Below the pieces are notes generated by a model. That model saw nothing but the letters and a program-made list of their open reading frames with translations. It had not been told where the DNA came from and did not search any database. A DNA stretch of 64,000 nucleotides from Roseovarius sp. Its GTDB lineage: Bacteria; Pseudomonadota; Alphaproteobacteria; Rhodobacterales; Rhodobacteraceae. The stretch covers positions 591,481-655,480 of the forward strand of contig NZ_JALUXE010000027.1 in assembly GCF_027019125.1 (NCBI RefSeq). The letters are read 5' to 3'. Below are positions 1 to 7,215 of this stretch, piece by piece (within the stretch, counting starts at the first letter, position 1; each line of letters starts with the position of its first letter). The position numbers were made by a program, and so were the translations under genes.

Positions 1-283
1 GCGGAAAGAGCGCCATGATCTGCGCCGCATGGCCCGAGGAACAGCACACCGCGCCCGCGCCCCCCTCCAACGTCGCCACCCGCTCTTGCAGCGCGGCAAC
101 GGTCGGATTGGTCAGGCGCGAATAGATATACCCCACCTCTTGCAGGTTGAAGAGCGCGGCGGCGTGATCGGCATCGCGAAACACATACGCCGTGGTCTGG
201 TAAATCGGCACCTGCCGCGCACCAGTGGCCGGATCAGGCCGCGCGCCCGCGTGAACCTGCAACGTGTCAAACCCATAGTCCAT
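1..283 (-). CDS. metY: O-acetylhomoserine aminocarboxypropyltransferase (MetY family), 5' part
   Basis: PLP-dependent enzyme of the Cys/Met metabolism family that makes homocysteine from O-acetylhomoserine and sulfide in the cytoplasm. The first 94 residues are visible and the gene runs off the left edge. They carry family landmarks: an N-terminal FDTLQVHAG, then [12 protein letters not shown], then [17 protein letters not shown] and a CCSSGHAAQ segment. The start is the ATG at 281-283, preceded on the minus strand by GGGAGG about 7 nt upstream. It diverges from the VOC gene at 367. The assignment to MetY rather than another family member (MetZ, MetB) rests on the N-terminus only. Confidence 0.85.
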   Translation of the reverse strand, partial: MDYGFDTLQVHAGARPDPATGARQVPIYQTTAYVFRDADHAAALFNLQEVGYIYSRLTNPTVAALQERVATLEGGAGAVCCSSGHAAQIMALFP

Positions 284-366
284 GGCCAATCCTCCCATAT
301 CAAAAGCCTTGCAAACCCGGTTACGGCATCGCTAGGTGCCATGCAACGGGCATGAGGAGACAGACT

Positions 367-780
367 ATGGCACATCCCTTTCATCTTGCAATCAATGTGA
401 CCGATCTGGATGAGGCGCGGGCGTTTTATGGCGCGCTTTTGGGCGGGATCGAAGGGCGCTCGACCGAGACCTGGGTCGATTTCGACTTCTTCGGCCATCA
501 GCTCAGCCTGCATTTGGGCGCACCTTTCGCGACGCATGCTACCGGCAAGGTCGGCGATCACATGGTGCCGATGCCGCATTTCGGCGTGGTGCTGCCGCTC
601 GACATCTGGCGCGGCGTGGCTGACCGGCTGACGGCGGCGGGGGTCGATTTCGTCATCCCCCCCTCCGTGCGCTTCGAGGGGCAGCCGGGCGAACAATGGA
701 CCATGTTCTTTCGCGACCCCTCGGGCAACCCCGTCGAGGTCAAGGGCTTTGCCGATATGAATGCGGTCTTTGCCGCCTGA
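367..780 (+). CDS. VOC family (glyoxalase-like) protein
   Basis: A 137-residue single-domain protein of the vicinal oxygen chelate fold, probably a cytoplasmic metal-dependent enzyme of unknown substrate. The N-terminus HLAINVTDLDEARAFYGALLG is the usual first beta-alpha unit, and the C-terminal FFRDPSGNPVEVKGF is the classic second-half motif with its metal-ligand Glu. The ATG at 367 was chosen because GAGGAG lies at 354-359; an upstream in-frame ATG at 352 overlaps that ribosome binding site. It ends 3 nt before the convergent SDR gene. The substrate cannot be told from sequence. Confidence 0.85.
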   Translation: MAHPFHLAINVTDLDEARAFYGALLGGIEGRSTETWVDFDFFGHQLSLHLGAPFATHATGKVGDHMVPMPHFGVVLPLDIWRGVADRLTAAGVDFVIPPSVRFEGQPGEQWTMFFRDPSGNPVEVKGFADMNAVFAA

Positions 781-783
781 GGC

Positions 784-1431
784 TCAATAGGGGTGGTCGC
801 GCCCATCCCAGGTCTGAAAGCATCCCGTTGACGCCGAATCCAGCGCCGCGAACCGCGCCACAAGGCCGGTGGCGGCCTCCTCAACCGAGATCTCGGCGCT
901 GTTGCCGCCCATTTCGGTGCGCACCCAGCCGGGGTGATAGATGCCCACGGCGATGCCGTCGCCCGCGAGATCACTGGCCAGATTGCGCCCGAGGTTGAGC
1001 GCCGCGGCTTTCGAGGCGCGATAGATATAGCTGCCGCCCGGCGCGCGGGTGTGGCTGGCCATCTGGCTGGAAATGATCGCGATTTTCGCGCTTGTGCCCG
1101 CCCGCAGATGCGGCAGAAGCGCCTGCACGGTCAGGAATACCCCCGTCACGTTGGTGGCAAAGGTCTCGGCCCACATCTGCGCCGGATAGCCCCCGTCCAG
1201 CGACTGCCCCTTGTCGAGATACACACCGGCGTTGCAGATCAAGAGGTCCACCGCCCGCTCGCCCAGCCCTGCGGCCAGCGCCGCACAAGACGCGGGATCG
1301 GTCACATCCAGCGCCACCTCGTCCCCGGACGGTGTGCGCGCCGTGGCGGTCACGTCATGGCCCGCGTTGCGGTAGTGATCGGCCAGAGCGCGGCCGATGC
1401 CACGATTGGCACCGGTGATCAGGATATGCAT
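784..1431 (-). CDS. SDR family NAD(P)-dependent oxidoreductase (C-factor-like)
   Basis: A 215-residue short-chain dehydrogenase/reductase. The cofactor motif TGANRGIG is at residues 6-13, NAG is present in LLICNAGVY near residue 68, and the catalytic Ser and YxxxK are seen in the segments IISSQMASH and YIYRASKAAALNLGR. The architecture is closest to the short C-factor/sniffer-type members. It is downstream of the DUF1178 gene by 15 nt on the same strand, so the two probably form an operon. The substrate is unknown. Confidence 0.88.
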   Translation of the reverse strand: MHILITGANRGIGRALADHYRNAGHDVTATARTPSGDEVALDVTDPASCAALAAGLGERAVDLLICNAGVYLDKGQSLDGGYPAQMWAETFATNVTGVFLTVQALLPHLRAGTSAKIAIISSQMASHTRAPGGSYIYRASKAAALNLGRNLASDLAGDGIAVGIYHPGWVRTEMGGNSAEISVEEAATGLVARFAALDSASTGCFQTWDGRDHPY

Positions 1432-1446
1432 GGGAATACCTTTCGG

Positions 1447-1860
1447 TCAGTTGGATTTGCGGCGCGGGACAAAGGGCAGGGGGGCCACCGGCACGCCATC
1501 CTCGATCAGCTTGCGCGCCTCTTCGGGTCTCGCCTCGCCATAAATGGCGCGCTCGGGGGCCAGGCCATCATGCATCTCGCGCGCTTCGCGGGCGAAGTTG
1601 AGGCCGACATATTCCGAGTTTTCCTCGATCTGCCGCTTGAGCAGCGCCAGCGCCTGTTCGGCGGGGGTGGGGGCGGGGGCCGGCATCTCATCGGAGGCGC
1701 TGCGCAGGCTGGGGGCCATCAGCGCCTTGTCCACGTCCGAACTCCCGCACACGGCGCAGGTCACCATGCCCGCAGCGTGCAACTTGTCAAAGGCGGCAGA
1801 GGATTGGAACCAACTGTCGAACGCATGATCGTCGGCGCATTTGAGAGTGAACTTGATCAT
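1447..1860 (-). CDS. DUF1178 family protein
   Basis: A 137-residue conserved alphaproteobacterial protein of unknown function. The N-terminus MIKFTLKCADDHAFDSWFQS matches the family start, with CAVCGSS (a CxxC) near residue 36. The C-terminal half ends in a PEEARKLIEDGVPVAPLPF segment typical of the family. I place the start at the ATG ending at 1860 because the family begins here; an in-frame ATG 12 nt upstream is possible. A proline-rich linker lies in the middle. The CxxC pair suggests metal binding, but that is inference. Confidence 0.85.
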   Translation of the reverse strand: MIKFTLKCADDHAFDSWFQSSAAFDKLHAAGMVTCAVCGSSDVDKALMAPSLRSASDEMPAPAPTPAEQALALLKRQIEENSEYVGLNFAREAREMHDGLAPERAIYGEARPEEARKLIEDGVPVAPLPFVPRRKSN

Positions 1861-1990
1861 TTCCGGGTCCATCACATCGCCGCCGATAGTTACGCCGACC
1901 GGCGGGAATTTCAAGCTATGCTTTTGATCTTTCAGCCTGAGCGCCTGCGCCCGGGGCTTCGCGTGACCGAGATTAATACCCAACTAAAAA

Positions 1991-2023
1991 AATCAGAATT
2001 GACATTCCTGATTGTTTGAGTCA
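1991..2023 (+). promoter_or_regulatory. Candidate iron-rhodo-box and dyad upstream of hemP
   Basis: TGA-N9-TCA at 2009-2023 (TGATTGTTTGAGTCA) fits the iron-rhodo-box consensus proposed for RirA-type iron regulators in Rhodobacteraceae. It overlaps an imperfect dyad AATCAG-N11-CTGATT at 1991-2013 and a TTGACA hexamer at 2000-2005 that could be a -35 element. It lies about 110 nt upstream of hemP, an iron/heme uptake gene, which makes regulation plausible. The function is inferred from motif and context only. Confidence 0.5.
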
Positions 2024-2132
2024 GAAAAAGGGGGCCAAGCCAGCCCGGTCCTGCGGTCAGCCCGGCCCAACCTGTAACAGAGGACCGAACCGCCATGTCA
2101 CACCGTCTTTCCACACCCGCCGGGGTATCCGC

Positions 2133-2297
2133 ATGATCCGCGCCCAGACCAAATCCGACCCCACTCTGGTGGCCGAGGCCGCCTGCCACGACGCCCGCGC
2201 CCTGACCAACGGGGCCAATACCGCGCTCATCGTTCTGGATGGGCAAATCTACACGCTGCGCATCACGCGCGCGGGCAAGCTGATCCTGACCAAATGA
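2133..2297 (+). CDS. hemP: Hemin uptake protein HemP
   Basis: A 54-residue protein whose C-terminal half, LDGQIYTLRITRAGKLILTK, is the HemP/HmuP family signature. HemP proteins are small factors tied to heme uptake and to expression of the heme receptor. The start ATG at 2133 sits behind a pyrimidine-rich stretch with only a weak ribosome site. The stop overlaps the ATG of the next gene (ATGA, 2294-2297), indicating translational coupling. A candidate iron box lies upstream, and bfd and bfr follow, so this is an iron-homeostasis operon. Confidence 0.9.
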   Translation: MIRAQTKSDPTLVAEAACHDARALTNGANTALIVLDGQIYTLRITRAGKLILTK

Positions 2298-2758
2298 AAC
2301 ACGCGCGCGACTGGACCGGACAGATGCCGGTGGATCAAATGACGCAGATGGACGGGCTGAACCGCCTGACCGTGGCGGCTCTGCGCGCGTGGAACGCGGA
2401 CGGCGCGCTGCGCGCCCATGCGCTCCTGTGCGAGCGCTTGGCCGAACCGATGGCGCTTGCCGCCTTCGAGGCTTTGCAGGACCTGACCGAGGTGCTGGGC
2501 CCGCATATCCGCCGCCCCCTGCGCTGCCACGCGCCGCAGTGCGCTTGCGTCGGGCTCGACGAGGCCGCCTTTGCCCGCTTCGTCGAAGAGGCGGCGCTGG
2601 GCGAGCGCGAGGATGCGCTCCTTCTGGCCAGCATTCTGGTGCAGGCCCGCGCCATCCTGCCGCTGACCGATGCGGCGGCGCGCCTTGGCCTCTGCCTGCA
2701 CCGCGCCGCGCGCGCCGCGTCACGCATCCCCGACCCCGCCAGCGCAACCCGGCACTAG
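2294..2758 (+). CDS. Conserved hypothetical protein in hemP-bfd-bfr cluster
   Basis: A 154-residue protein, mostly alpha-helical and rich in Ala and Leu, with a CHAPQCACVG segment near residues 79-88 that puts three cysteines and a histidine close together and could bind metal. There is no signal peptide or membrane segment. It is coupled to hemP by a 4-nt overlap and followed after 20 nt by bfd. I do not recognise a named family. The position between an uptake factor and iron storage genes suggests an iron-related role, which is inference. Confidence 0.7.
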   Translation: MKHARDWTGQMPVDQMTQMDGLNRLTVAALRAWNADGALRAHALLCERLAEPMALAAFEALQDLTEVLGPHIRRPLRCHAPQCACVGLDEAAFARFVEEAALGEREDALLLASILVQARAILPLTDAAARLGLCLHRAARAASRIPDPASATRH

Positions 2759-2778
2759 CCGCAAAAGGGACCTCCCCG

Positions 2779-3072
2779 ATGATGATCTGTCACTGCATGG
2801 CCATTTCCGATGCCGACATCCGCCGCGCGATGGACTGGATGCGCGCGGCCGATCCCGAGACATTGATCACCCCCGGCAAGGTCTATCGCGCGCTGGGCAA
2901 GCGCGCCGATTGCGGCGGATGTTTGCCGCTGTTCATTGAAACTATGCGTCAGGCGCATAGCTATAGCATACCCATGCACCTGCGCGCACCTAGTCGCGCA
3001 TCCACACAGGGAGAACCACATGAAGGGCGACACCAAGGTCATCGACTATCTCAATCAGGCTCTGCGGAGTGA
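2779..3072 (+). CDS. bfd: Bacterioferritin-associated ferredoxin-like (2Fe-2S) protein
   Basis: A 97-residue protein. Its first ~60 residues are a BFD-like [2Fe-2S] domain: CHC near residues 5-7 and DCGGC near residues 51-55 give the four cluster cysteines. Bfd docks on bacterioferritin and supplies electrons to release stored iron. The start MM doublet at 2779 lies after AAAGGGACC. The tail is odd: it runs 53 nt into bfr (from 3020) in another frame and is Arg/His-rich, longer than classical Bfd (~64 aa). The domain call is firm; whether the tail is functional is open. Confidence 0.85.
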   Translation: MMICHCMAISDADIRRAMDWMRAADPETLITPGKVYRALGKRADCGGCLPLFIETMRQAHSYSIPMHLRAPSRASTQGEPHEGRHQGHRLSQSGSAE

Positions 3073-3505
3073 ACTGACGGCGGTCAGCCAGTATTGGCTT
3101 CACTACCGGCTGCAAGAGGATTGGGGCTATGGCCGCATCGCCGCAAAATCCCGTGCCGAAAGCATCGAGGAAATGCACCACGCCGATCGCCTGATCGAGC
3201 GGATCATCTTTCTGGGCGGGCATCCCAACCTGCAAAAACTCGACTCGTTGCGCATCGGGCAAAACCTGCGCGAAACACTCGAGTCCGACCTCGCCGCCGA
3301 ACACGACGCCCGCACGCTCTATATCGAGGCACGCGCCCATTGCGAGAGCGTGGCGGATTACGTCAGCAAGAACCTCTTTGAAGAGCTGATCGCCGATGAA
3401 GAGGGGCATATCGACTATCTCGAAACCCAGATCGACCTCTACGATCAACTCGGTGCCGAGCGTTACGGCCTGCTCAACGCGAGCCCTGCGGATGAGGGTG
3501 CGTAG
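3020..3505 (+). CDS. bfr: Bacterioferritin
   Basis: A 161-residue iron-storage ferritin that forms 24-subunit shells and oxidises Fe(II) at a dinuclear centre. Ferroxidase ligands are all present at the usual numbering: Glu18, Glu51, His54, Glu94, Glu127, His130. Met52, the heme ligand shared between two subunits, is also kept. The start ATG at 3020 follows GGGAGAACCAC. Its 5' end overlaps the bfd tail by 53 nt, so the two are probably co-transcribed and translationally linked. Length and motifs indicate a complete gene. Confidence 0.96.
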   Translation: MKGDTKVIDYLNQALRSELTAVSQYWLHYRLQEDWGYGRIAAKSRAESIEEMHHADRLIERIIFLGGHPNLQKLDSLRIGQNLRETLESDLAAEHDARTLYIEARAHCESVADYVSKNLFEELIADEEGHIDYLETQIDLYDQLGAERYGLLNASPADEGA

Positions 3506-3575
3506 AGACAGGATGCTCTGCGGTATGCGGGGGATTAGGTTTCGCCAACATTGGCCCAAATCCCCCGCGCGAATA

Positions 3576-3600
3576 GCACCGAAGGTGCCGCGCGGATCGC
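3576..3600 (+). repeat. 25-bp dispersed intergenic repeat, copy 1
   Basis: The 25 bases here are repeated exactly at 15138-15162. The core GCACCGAAGGTGC is itself a perfect hairpin (GCACC, GAA loop, GGTGC), followed by CGCGCGGATCGC. In this copy the adjoining 3587-3607 is nearly the reverse complement of 3708-3727, so the element lies in a larger inverted repeat between convergent bfr and bciA. It contains no gene and may act as a terminator or a dispersed repeat. Confidence 0.75.
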
Positions 3601-3727
3601 TGGGCCGTCTGGCGGCCTAGCGATTCTGAGAGGGCGCGCATCGCTGATGGGTCATACGGATTTTGCTGGCATGAAGGGGCAGCCACGACTGTTGCTTCGC
3701 TAGTCCCCGGCCCAGCGACCGCGCGGC
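3587..3727. repeat. Long imperfect inverted repeat between bfr and bciA
   Basis: The arm at 3587-3607 (GCCGCGCGG-A-TCGCTGGGCCG) pairs with 3708-3727 with a single-base bulge, giving about 20 bp of pairing around a ~100-bp interior. The 263-bp region between the convergent genes has no convincing ORF. This looks like a small composite repeat element or convergent terminator structure. Confidence 0.6.
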
Positions 3728-3768
3728 TACTCGCTTGGCTCGCAATCTTCTTTCACCAATCGTCCCCC

Positions 3769-4746
3769 CTAGAACACCGCATGCGCCCCTAGGTCCACCC
3801 GCGCTTGCCCCGTGATTACCGCCTCATAGAAATCAAACAGTCGGTCCTGCCCGGTCTCGGGCGTGGCATGGGCATCATAGGCCCCCGCCGCCGCATCCCA
3901 GACCAGCATCGACTCGGTCGCGTAATAGCGCCCGATCCGCGCCAGTTCCGCCTTGGCCCGCCATCCCGGCAGGACACGCGCACCCAATGACAGCCCGCCG
4001 ATGATCGCATCCATCATGCCCACCGGCACCTGCCGCAGCTTGAGCGGACGGCCCAACCGCTGGAACAGCCACTCCGCCTGGTCTCGCGGGGTGATCGCAG
4101 GGCCAGGGCCGCCAATCGGCAAGACCCGGTTCCAGCGGTCCGGCGCCTCCAGACACCCCGCCAGATAGGCCCCCAGATCCCGGTCGCTGATCGGCTTGCA
4201 TGCCGTGAGCCGCCCATCCCCGAACACCAGAAAGGGCTTGCCTGCCTGTACCCGTGCAATCTGCCCTGACAGGGATTTGAAATAGGCCGTGGGCCGCACG
4301 ATCGAATAGCGCAGGCCAGAGGCGATCAATCGCGCCTCAAAGGCCAGCTTGGCCGCCTGAAACGCCAGCAACGGTTTCTGCACGCAGATCGCGGACAAAA
4401 GCACCATATGCCCCACCCCTGCCGCCTGCGCCGCCTCCAGTGCCACCACATGCGCGTCGTGATCCACCGCCCAGGCATCGGCGGGCAAGCCGCTGCGCGA
4501 CGCCATGCACGACACCAGCGCCGCGAACCGCTCGCCGCGAAATCCCGCGCGGGCGAGATCGCCAATCTCTCCCCGCCGCAGCGTGACGCCCTCGGGCAAT
4601 CCCGCCGCCTCCGCCTCCGGTCGCAGGTAACACACCACCTCATGCCCCCGCGCGCAGAGGGCGGCCACCGTCGCCCGGCCGATCGTTCCCGTGGCCCCCA
4701 AGACCAGAACCCGGACACCTCCGGCCAAAGGCTGCGTCTCATTCAT
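3769..4746 (-). CDS. bciA: Divinyl (bacterio)chlorophyllide a 8-vinyl reductase, BciA type
   Basis: A 325-residue NADPH-dependent reductase of the atypical SDR/isoflavone-reductase-like group. It reduces the C8 vinyl group of divinyl-chlorophyllide in bacteriochlorophyll a synthesis. The GATGTIG nucleotide motif is at residues 18-24, and the family-typical segments VLLSAICVQKPLLAFQ, SIVRPTAYFKSLSGQ, FGDGRLTACKPISD and ARIGRYYATESML are all present. The start ATG at 4744-4746 follows GGGGAG; an upstream in-frame ATG at 4786-4788 is less likely. No other photosynthesis gene is in the window. It diverges from cysE. Confidence 0.88.
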   Translation of the reverse strand: MNETQPLAGGVRVLVLGATGTIGRATVAALCARGHEVVCYLRPEAEAAGLPEGVTLRRGEIGDLARAGFRGERFAALVSCMASRSGLPADAWAVDHDAHVVALEAAQAAGVGHMVLLSAICVQKPLLAFQAAKLAFEARLIASGLRYSIVRPTAYFKSLSGQIARVQAGKPFLVFGDGRLTACKPISDRDLGAYLAGCLEAPDRWNRVLPIGGPGPAITPRDQAEWLFQRLGRPLKLRQVPVGMMDAIIGGLSLGARVLPGWRAKAELARIGRYYATESMLVWDAAAGAYDAHATPETGQDRLFDFYEAVITGQARVDLGAHAVF

Positions 4747-4831
4747 TTTGGTGATATCTCCCCTCACCCCTTTGCATTTTACCCGCACTGCCTATCTGCT
4801 ATACTTCCCAAGACCCTGAGGAGCATAGCCC

Positions 4832-5665
4832 ATGGCACATACAAGACGAAAGCTGGCCGAACTCGATCCGGTCTGGGCGCAGATCGCCCAAGAGGCCAAG
4901 GCCGCCATCGCCGACGAGCCGCTGTTGGGCGGCCTCGTCCATTCCAGCGTTTTGCACCACGAGACCTTCGAATCGGCGCTCGCCTATCGCATCTCGCTCA
5001 AGCTCACCTCGAACGAGATGCCCGAACAGATCCTGCGCGAGATCTGCGACAAGGCGCTCGCCTCAGATCCCGAAATCGGTCTGGCCGCCCGCGCCGATAT
5101 CGTTGCCGTCAACGACCGTGACCCGGCCTGCGACCGGTTTCTGCTGCCGCTCCTCTTCTTCAAGGGGTTTCAGGCGATTCAGGCCTATCGCATCGCCCAT
5201 TGGCTCTGGACCACGGGCCGCCGTGATCTCGCGCGCTTTTTCCAGATGCGCGCCTCCGAAGTGTTCGGCGTTGATATCCACCCCGCCGCCCGCATCGGCA
5301 AGGGCATCATGATCGACCACGCCCATTCCATAGTGATCGGCGAGACGGCGGTGGTCGGCGACAATGTGTCGATGCTCCATTCCGTCACTTTGGGTGGCAC
5401 CGGCAAGGAAGAAGAGGACCGCCACCCCAAGATCGGCAATGGCGTGCTGATCGGGGCCGGGGCCAAGGTGCTGGGCAATATCCGTGTCGGCAATTGCTCG
5501 CGCATCGCCGCAGGCTCTGTCGTTTTGCAAGAGGTGCCCCCGTGCAAGACCGTGGCTGGCGTGCCCGCGAGAATCGTGGGCGAGGCAGGTTGCGATCAAC
5601 CTTCGGTCAAGATGGATCAGCTCCTGGGCGTGCGCGGCACTGACGACGACAGCTTGGACGACTGA
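4832..5665 (+). CDS. cysE: Serine O-acetyltransferase
   Basis: A 277-residue enzyme that makes O-acetylserine from serine and acetyl-CoA, the first step of cysteine synthesis. The N-terminal helical domain is followed from about residue 145 by a left-handed beta-helix of hexapeptide repeats (IGKGIM, IGETAVVG, IGNGVLIGAGAKVLG). Catalytic Asp162-His163 and His198 (in DRHPK) match the known active site. It is the only biosynthetic sulfur gene here besides metY. It is followed after 5 nt by the DUF486 gene. Confidence 0.95.
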   Translation: MAHTRRKLAELDPVWAQIAQEAKAAIADEPLLGGLVHSSVLHHETFESALAYRISLKLTSNEMPEQILREICDKALASDPEIGLAARADIVAVNDRDPACDRFLLPLLFFKGFQAIQAYRIAHWLWTTGRRDLARFFQMRASEVFGVDIHPAARIGKGIMIDHAHSIVIGETAVVGDNVSMLHSVTLGGTGKEEEDRHPKIGNGVLIGAGAKVLGNIRVGNCSRIAAGSVVLQEVPPCKTVAGVPARIVGEAGCDQPSVKMDQLLGVRGTDDDSLDD

Positions 5666-5670
5666 CCATC

Positions 5671-6024
5671 ATGCACGGCCTCTGGCTGTGGCTCGCTCCG
5701 GTCGTGCTTCTGAGCCTGTCCAATATCTTCATGACCTTTGCGTGGTATGGGCACCTCAGGTTTCCCCATGCCGCGCTCTGGTTGGTGATTCTGGTCAGTT
5801 GGGGCATCGCGCTTATTGAATACATGCTCGCGGTGCCCGCCAACCGGCTGGGGCACCGCGTCTACTCGGCCGCCGAACTCAAGACCATGCAAGAGGTGAT
5901 CACGCTGGTGGTCTTTGCCGGATTTTCGGTGGTCTACCTCAAGGAACCTCTCACCTGGAACCACGCGCTCGGCTTTTCCCTGATCGCGGCGGGCGCCTTC
6001 GTCATCTTCCGTGCTCCGCTCTGA
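5671..6024 (+). CDS. DUF486 / DMT-like small membrane protein
   Basis: A 117-residue integral membrane protein with four predicted helices: residues ~5-25, ~35-55, ~70-88 and ~97-115. The segments SNIFMTFAWYGHL and a C-terminal LKEPLTWNHALGFSLIAAGAFVIF are typical of the DUF486 family, which resembles one half of a DMT transporter. It lies 5 nt behind cysE and is probably co-transcribed. A sulfur or amino-acid transport link is only suggested by position. Confidence 0.85.
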   Translation: MHGLWLWLAPVVLLSLSNIFMTFAWYGHLRFPHAALWLVILVSWGIALIEYMLAVPANRLGHRVYSAAELKTMQEVITLVVFAGFSVVYLKEPLTWNHALGFSLIAAGAFVIFRAPL

Positions 6025-6108
6025 CCGGGTCACATGCGCCCATTCGCCTCTTGCCGCGCTGCGCCCGATTTGGGATAAGCAGACGACCAAGACATCACGG
6101 AGAGCCTT

Positions 6109-6420
6109 ATGCCCGCGCGCATCTACAAACCGGCCCGCAACGCCATGCAATCCGGCACCGCCAAGACCCGGCATTGGGTTCTGGAATTCGTGTCCGAAAC
6201 CGCGCGCGAAGTTGATCCGCTGATGGGCTGGACCTCCAACGCCGACACCCAGGCACAAGTGCGCCTGCGGTTCGAGACCAAGGAAGCCGCGCTGCAATAT
6301 GCCAAGGACAACGGCATCGACGCCGTCGTGCAGGAAGCGCACTCTCGCAAGCCCAACATTCGCCCCGGCGGCTATGGCGACAACTTCGCCACCAATCGTC
6401 GCCAGGTCTGGACGCACTAA
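6109..6420 (+). CDS. Complex I accessory subunit, NDUFS4 family
   Basis: A 103-residue homologue of the mitochondrial 18-kDa subunit NDUFS4, found on the peripheral arm of alphaproteobacterial NADH:ubiquinone oxidoreductase. Typical segments are [18 protein letters not shown], a WVLEF strand, [20 protein letters not shown] and the C-terminal NRRQVWTH. The start ATG at 6109 follows ACGGAGAGCC. It stands away from the nuo operon, as is usual in this group. A strong hairpin terminator follows at 6571. Confidence 0.92.
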   Translation: MPARIYKPARNAMQSGTAKTRHWVLEFVSETAREVDPLMGWTSNADTQAQVRLRFETKEAALQYAKDNGIDAVVQEAHSRKPNIRPGGYGDNFATNRRQVWTH

Positions 6421-6570
6421 ACACGTTTCGTCTGATCAGGTTCACACCGCCCCGGCCCCAGAGCCGGGGCCGTTACGCTGACCCGGCGAGGTCCCGGATC
6501 AAGTCTGGGACGGGTGTGGTTTCGATAGGGTGTAACGTGCTTTAAGCAACCAGCCTCGGCCAGAACGCGA

Positions 6571-6600
6571 AACGCCCCGGAGATCCTCCGGGGCGTTTTC
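6571..6600. terminator. Rho-independent terminator between convergent genes
   Basis: A perfect 12-bp stem AACGCCCCGGAG / CTCCGGGGCGTT with a 3-nt loop, followed on the plus strand by TTCGTTT. It ends the NDUFS4 gene and probably also serves the DUF1127-like gene that converges from 6865. A second GC-rich hairpin lies at 6453-6472. Confidence 0.85.
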
Positions 6601-6622
6601 GTTTCATGCAGTGATCCTGATC

Positions 6623-6865
6623 TCAGGCGGCGCGGAACAGGTCCGAACGCGCGGCCAGGTCAGCGACCAGCGTGTCGCGCTTCAGGCCCTTCGCCGCCAG
6701 CCGCTCATCGCTCGCCATTGACAGCGTTTCGACCTCATGGGCAAAACGGTTGGCCGCAACGACCGACTGGAAAAAACCGTCGATCAGGCGCAGCGGCGCC
6801 AGCAAAAACCGACCGAGAGTCCCGAACCCCGGTGCCGGAACATTGCTGTGGGACGAATAGGCCAT
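6623..6865 (-). CDS. Small DUF1127-like protein
   Basis: An 80-residue cytoplasmic protein. The C-terminal half (LIDGFFQ...NRFAHEVETLSMASDERLAAKGLKRDTLV) resembles the DUF1127/YjiS pattern, in which a short helix is followed by a D-x-x-L-x-x-x-G-L-x-R-x-x-(L/I) signature. The start ATG at 6863-6865 has CAGGAG about 11 nt upstream; an upstream in-frame start exists but lacks a ribosome site. A near-perfect palindrome at 6889-6917 sits just upstream. DUF1127 proteins have been linked to RNA binding and stress responses; the assignment here is by resemblance. Confidence 0.65.
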   Translation of the reverse strand: MAYSSHSNVPAPGFGTLGRFLLAPLRLIDGFFQSVVAANRFAHEVETLSMASDERLAAKGLKRDTLVADLAARSDLFRAA

Positions 6866-6888
6866 GACTGTGCTCTCCTGAGAATGCC

Positions 6889-6917
6889 GCATCTGCAACA
6901 TAAGTATGTTGCGATGC
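6889..6917. promoter_or_regulatory. Palindromic site upstream of the DUF1127-like gene
   Basis: GCAACATA-AG-TATGTTGC at 6895-6912 is a perfect 8+8 dyad with a 2-nt centre, extended by flanking GCAT/ATGC with a one-base bulge to span 6889-6917. It lies about 24-52 nt upstream of the start codon, just before the CAGGAG ribosome site. It could be an operator or a 5' UTR hairpin. On the plus strand it is followed by ATTTTT, but no plus-strand gene needs a terminator here. Confidence 0.55.
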
Positions 6918-6978
6918 AGCATTTTTCCATACCACAGTATGCAAACCCGCTCTGCGCGGGTGACATGGCTGGCGCGGC

Positions 6979-7215
6979 TTAGCTCTGCCCCACGCGTGCC
7001 GCCCGTCCGCCCCGGCGCTTGCGCAGCAGGGATGCGCGGTCGGGCAGCGCCTCCATGATCGTCCGCCGCTCGTCGGGGGCCATCTTGGTCCAGCGGGTGA
7101 TCTCGTCAATCGAGCGTAAACAGCCGGTACATATCCGCGCCTGCGGATGCACCACACAGATTTTCACACAAGGGCTCTCGACCTCGTCGCGCGCCCATGG
7201 GCTTTCATCTGTCAT
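6979..7215 (-). CDS. DUF1289 family protein
   Basis: A 78-residue protein with the DUF1289 cysteine pattern SPCVKICVVHP...RICTGCLRSIDEI: four cysteines at about residues 15, 19, 28 and 31, likely a metal or Fe-S site. Function is unknown. Its start overlaps the end of ruvX by 11 nt, and ruvX overlaps ccmI, so the three genes form one tightly packed minus-strand operon. The C-terminus is basic. Confidence 0.9.
   Translation of the reverse strand: MTDESPWARDEVESPCVKICVVHPQARICTGCLRSIDEITRWTKMAPDERRTIMEALPDRASLLRKRRGGRAARVGQS

Noticed and set aside
284..366. SAM-type riboswitch in the metY leader
   Set aside because: The short divergent spacer shows a GGCA/TGCC hairpin but none of the conserved SAM-II or SAM/SAH core bases that I can recall.
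6421..6570. tRNA gene in the spacer after the NDUFS4 gene
   Set aside because: GC hairpins are present, but no cloverleaf, TTCGA arm or acceptor pairing.
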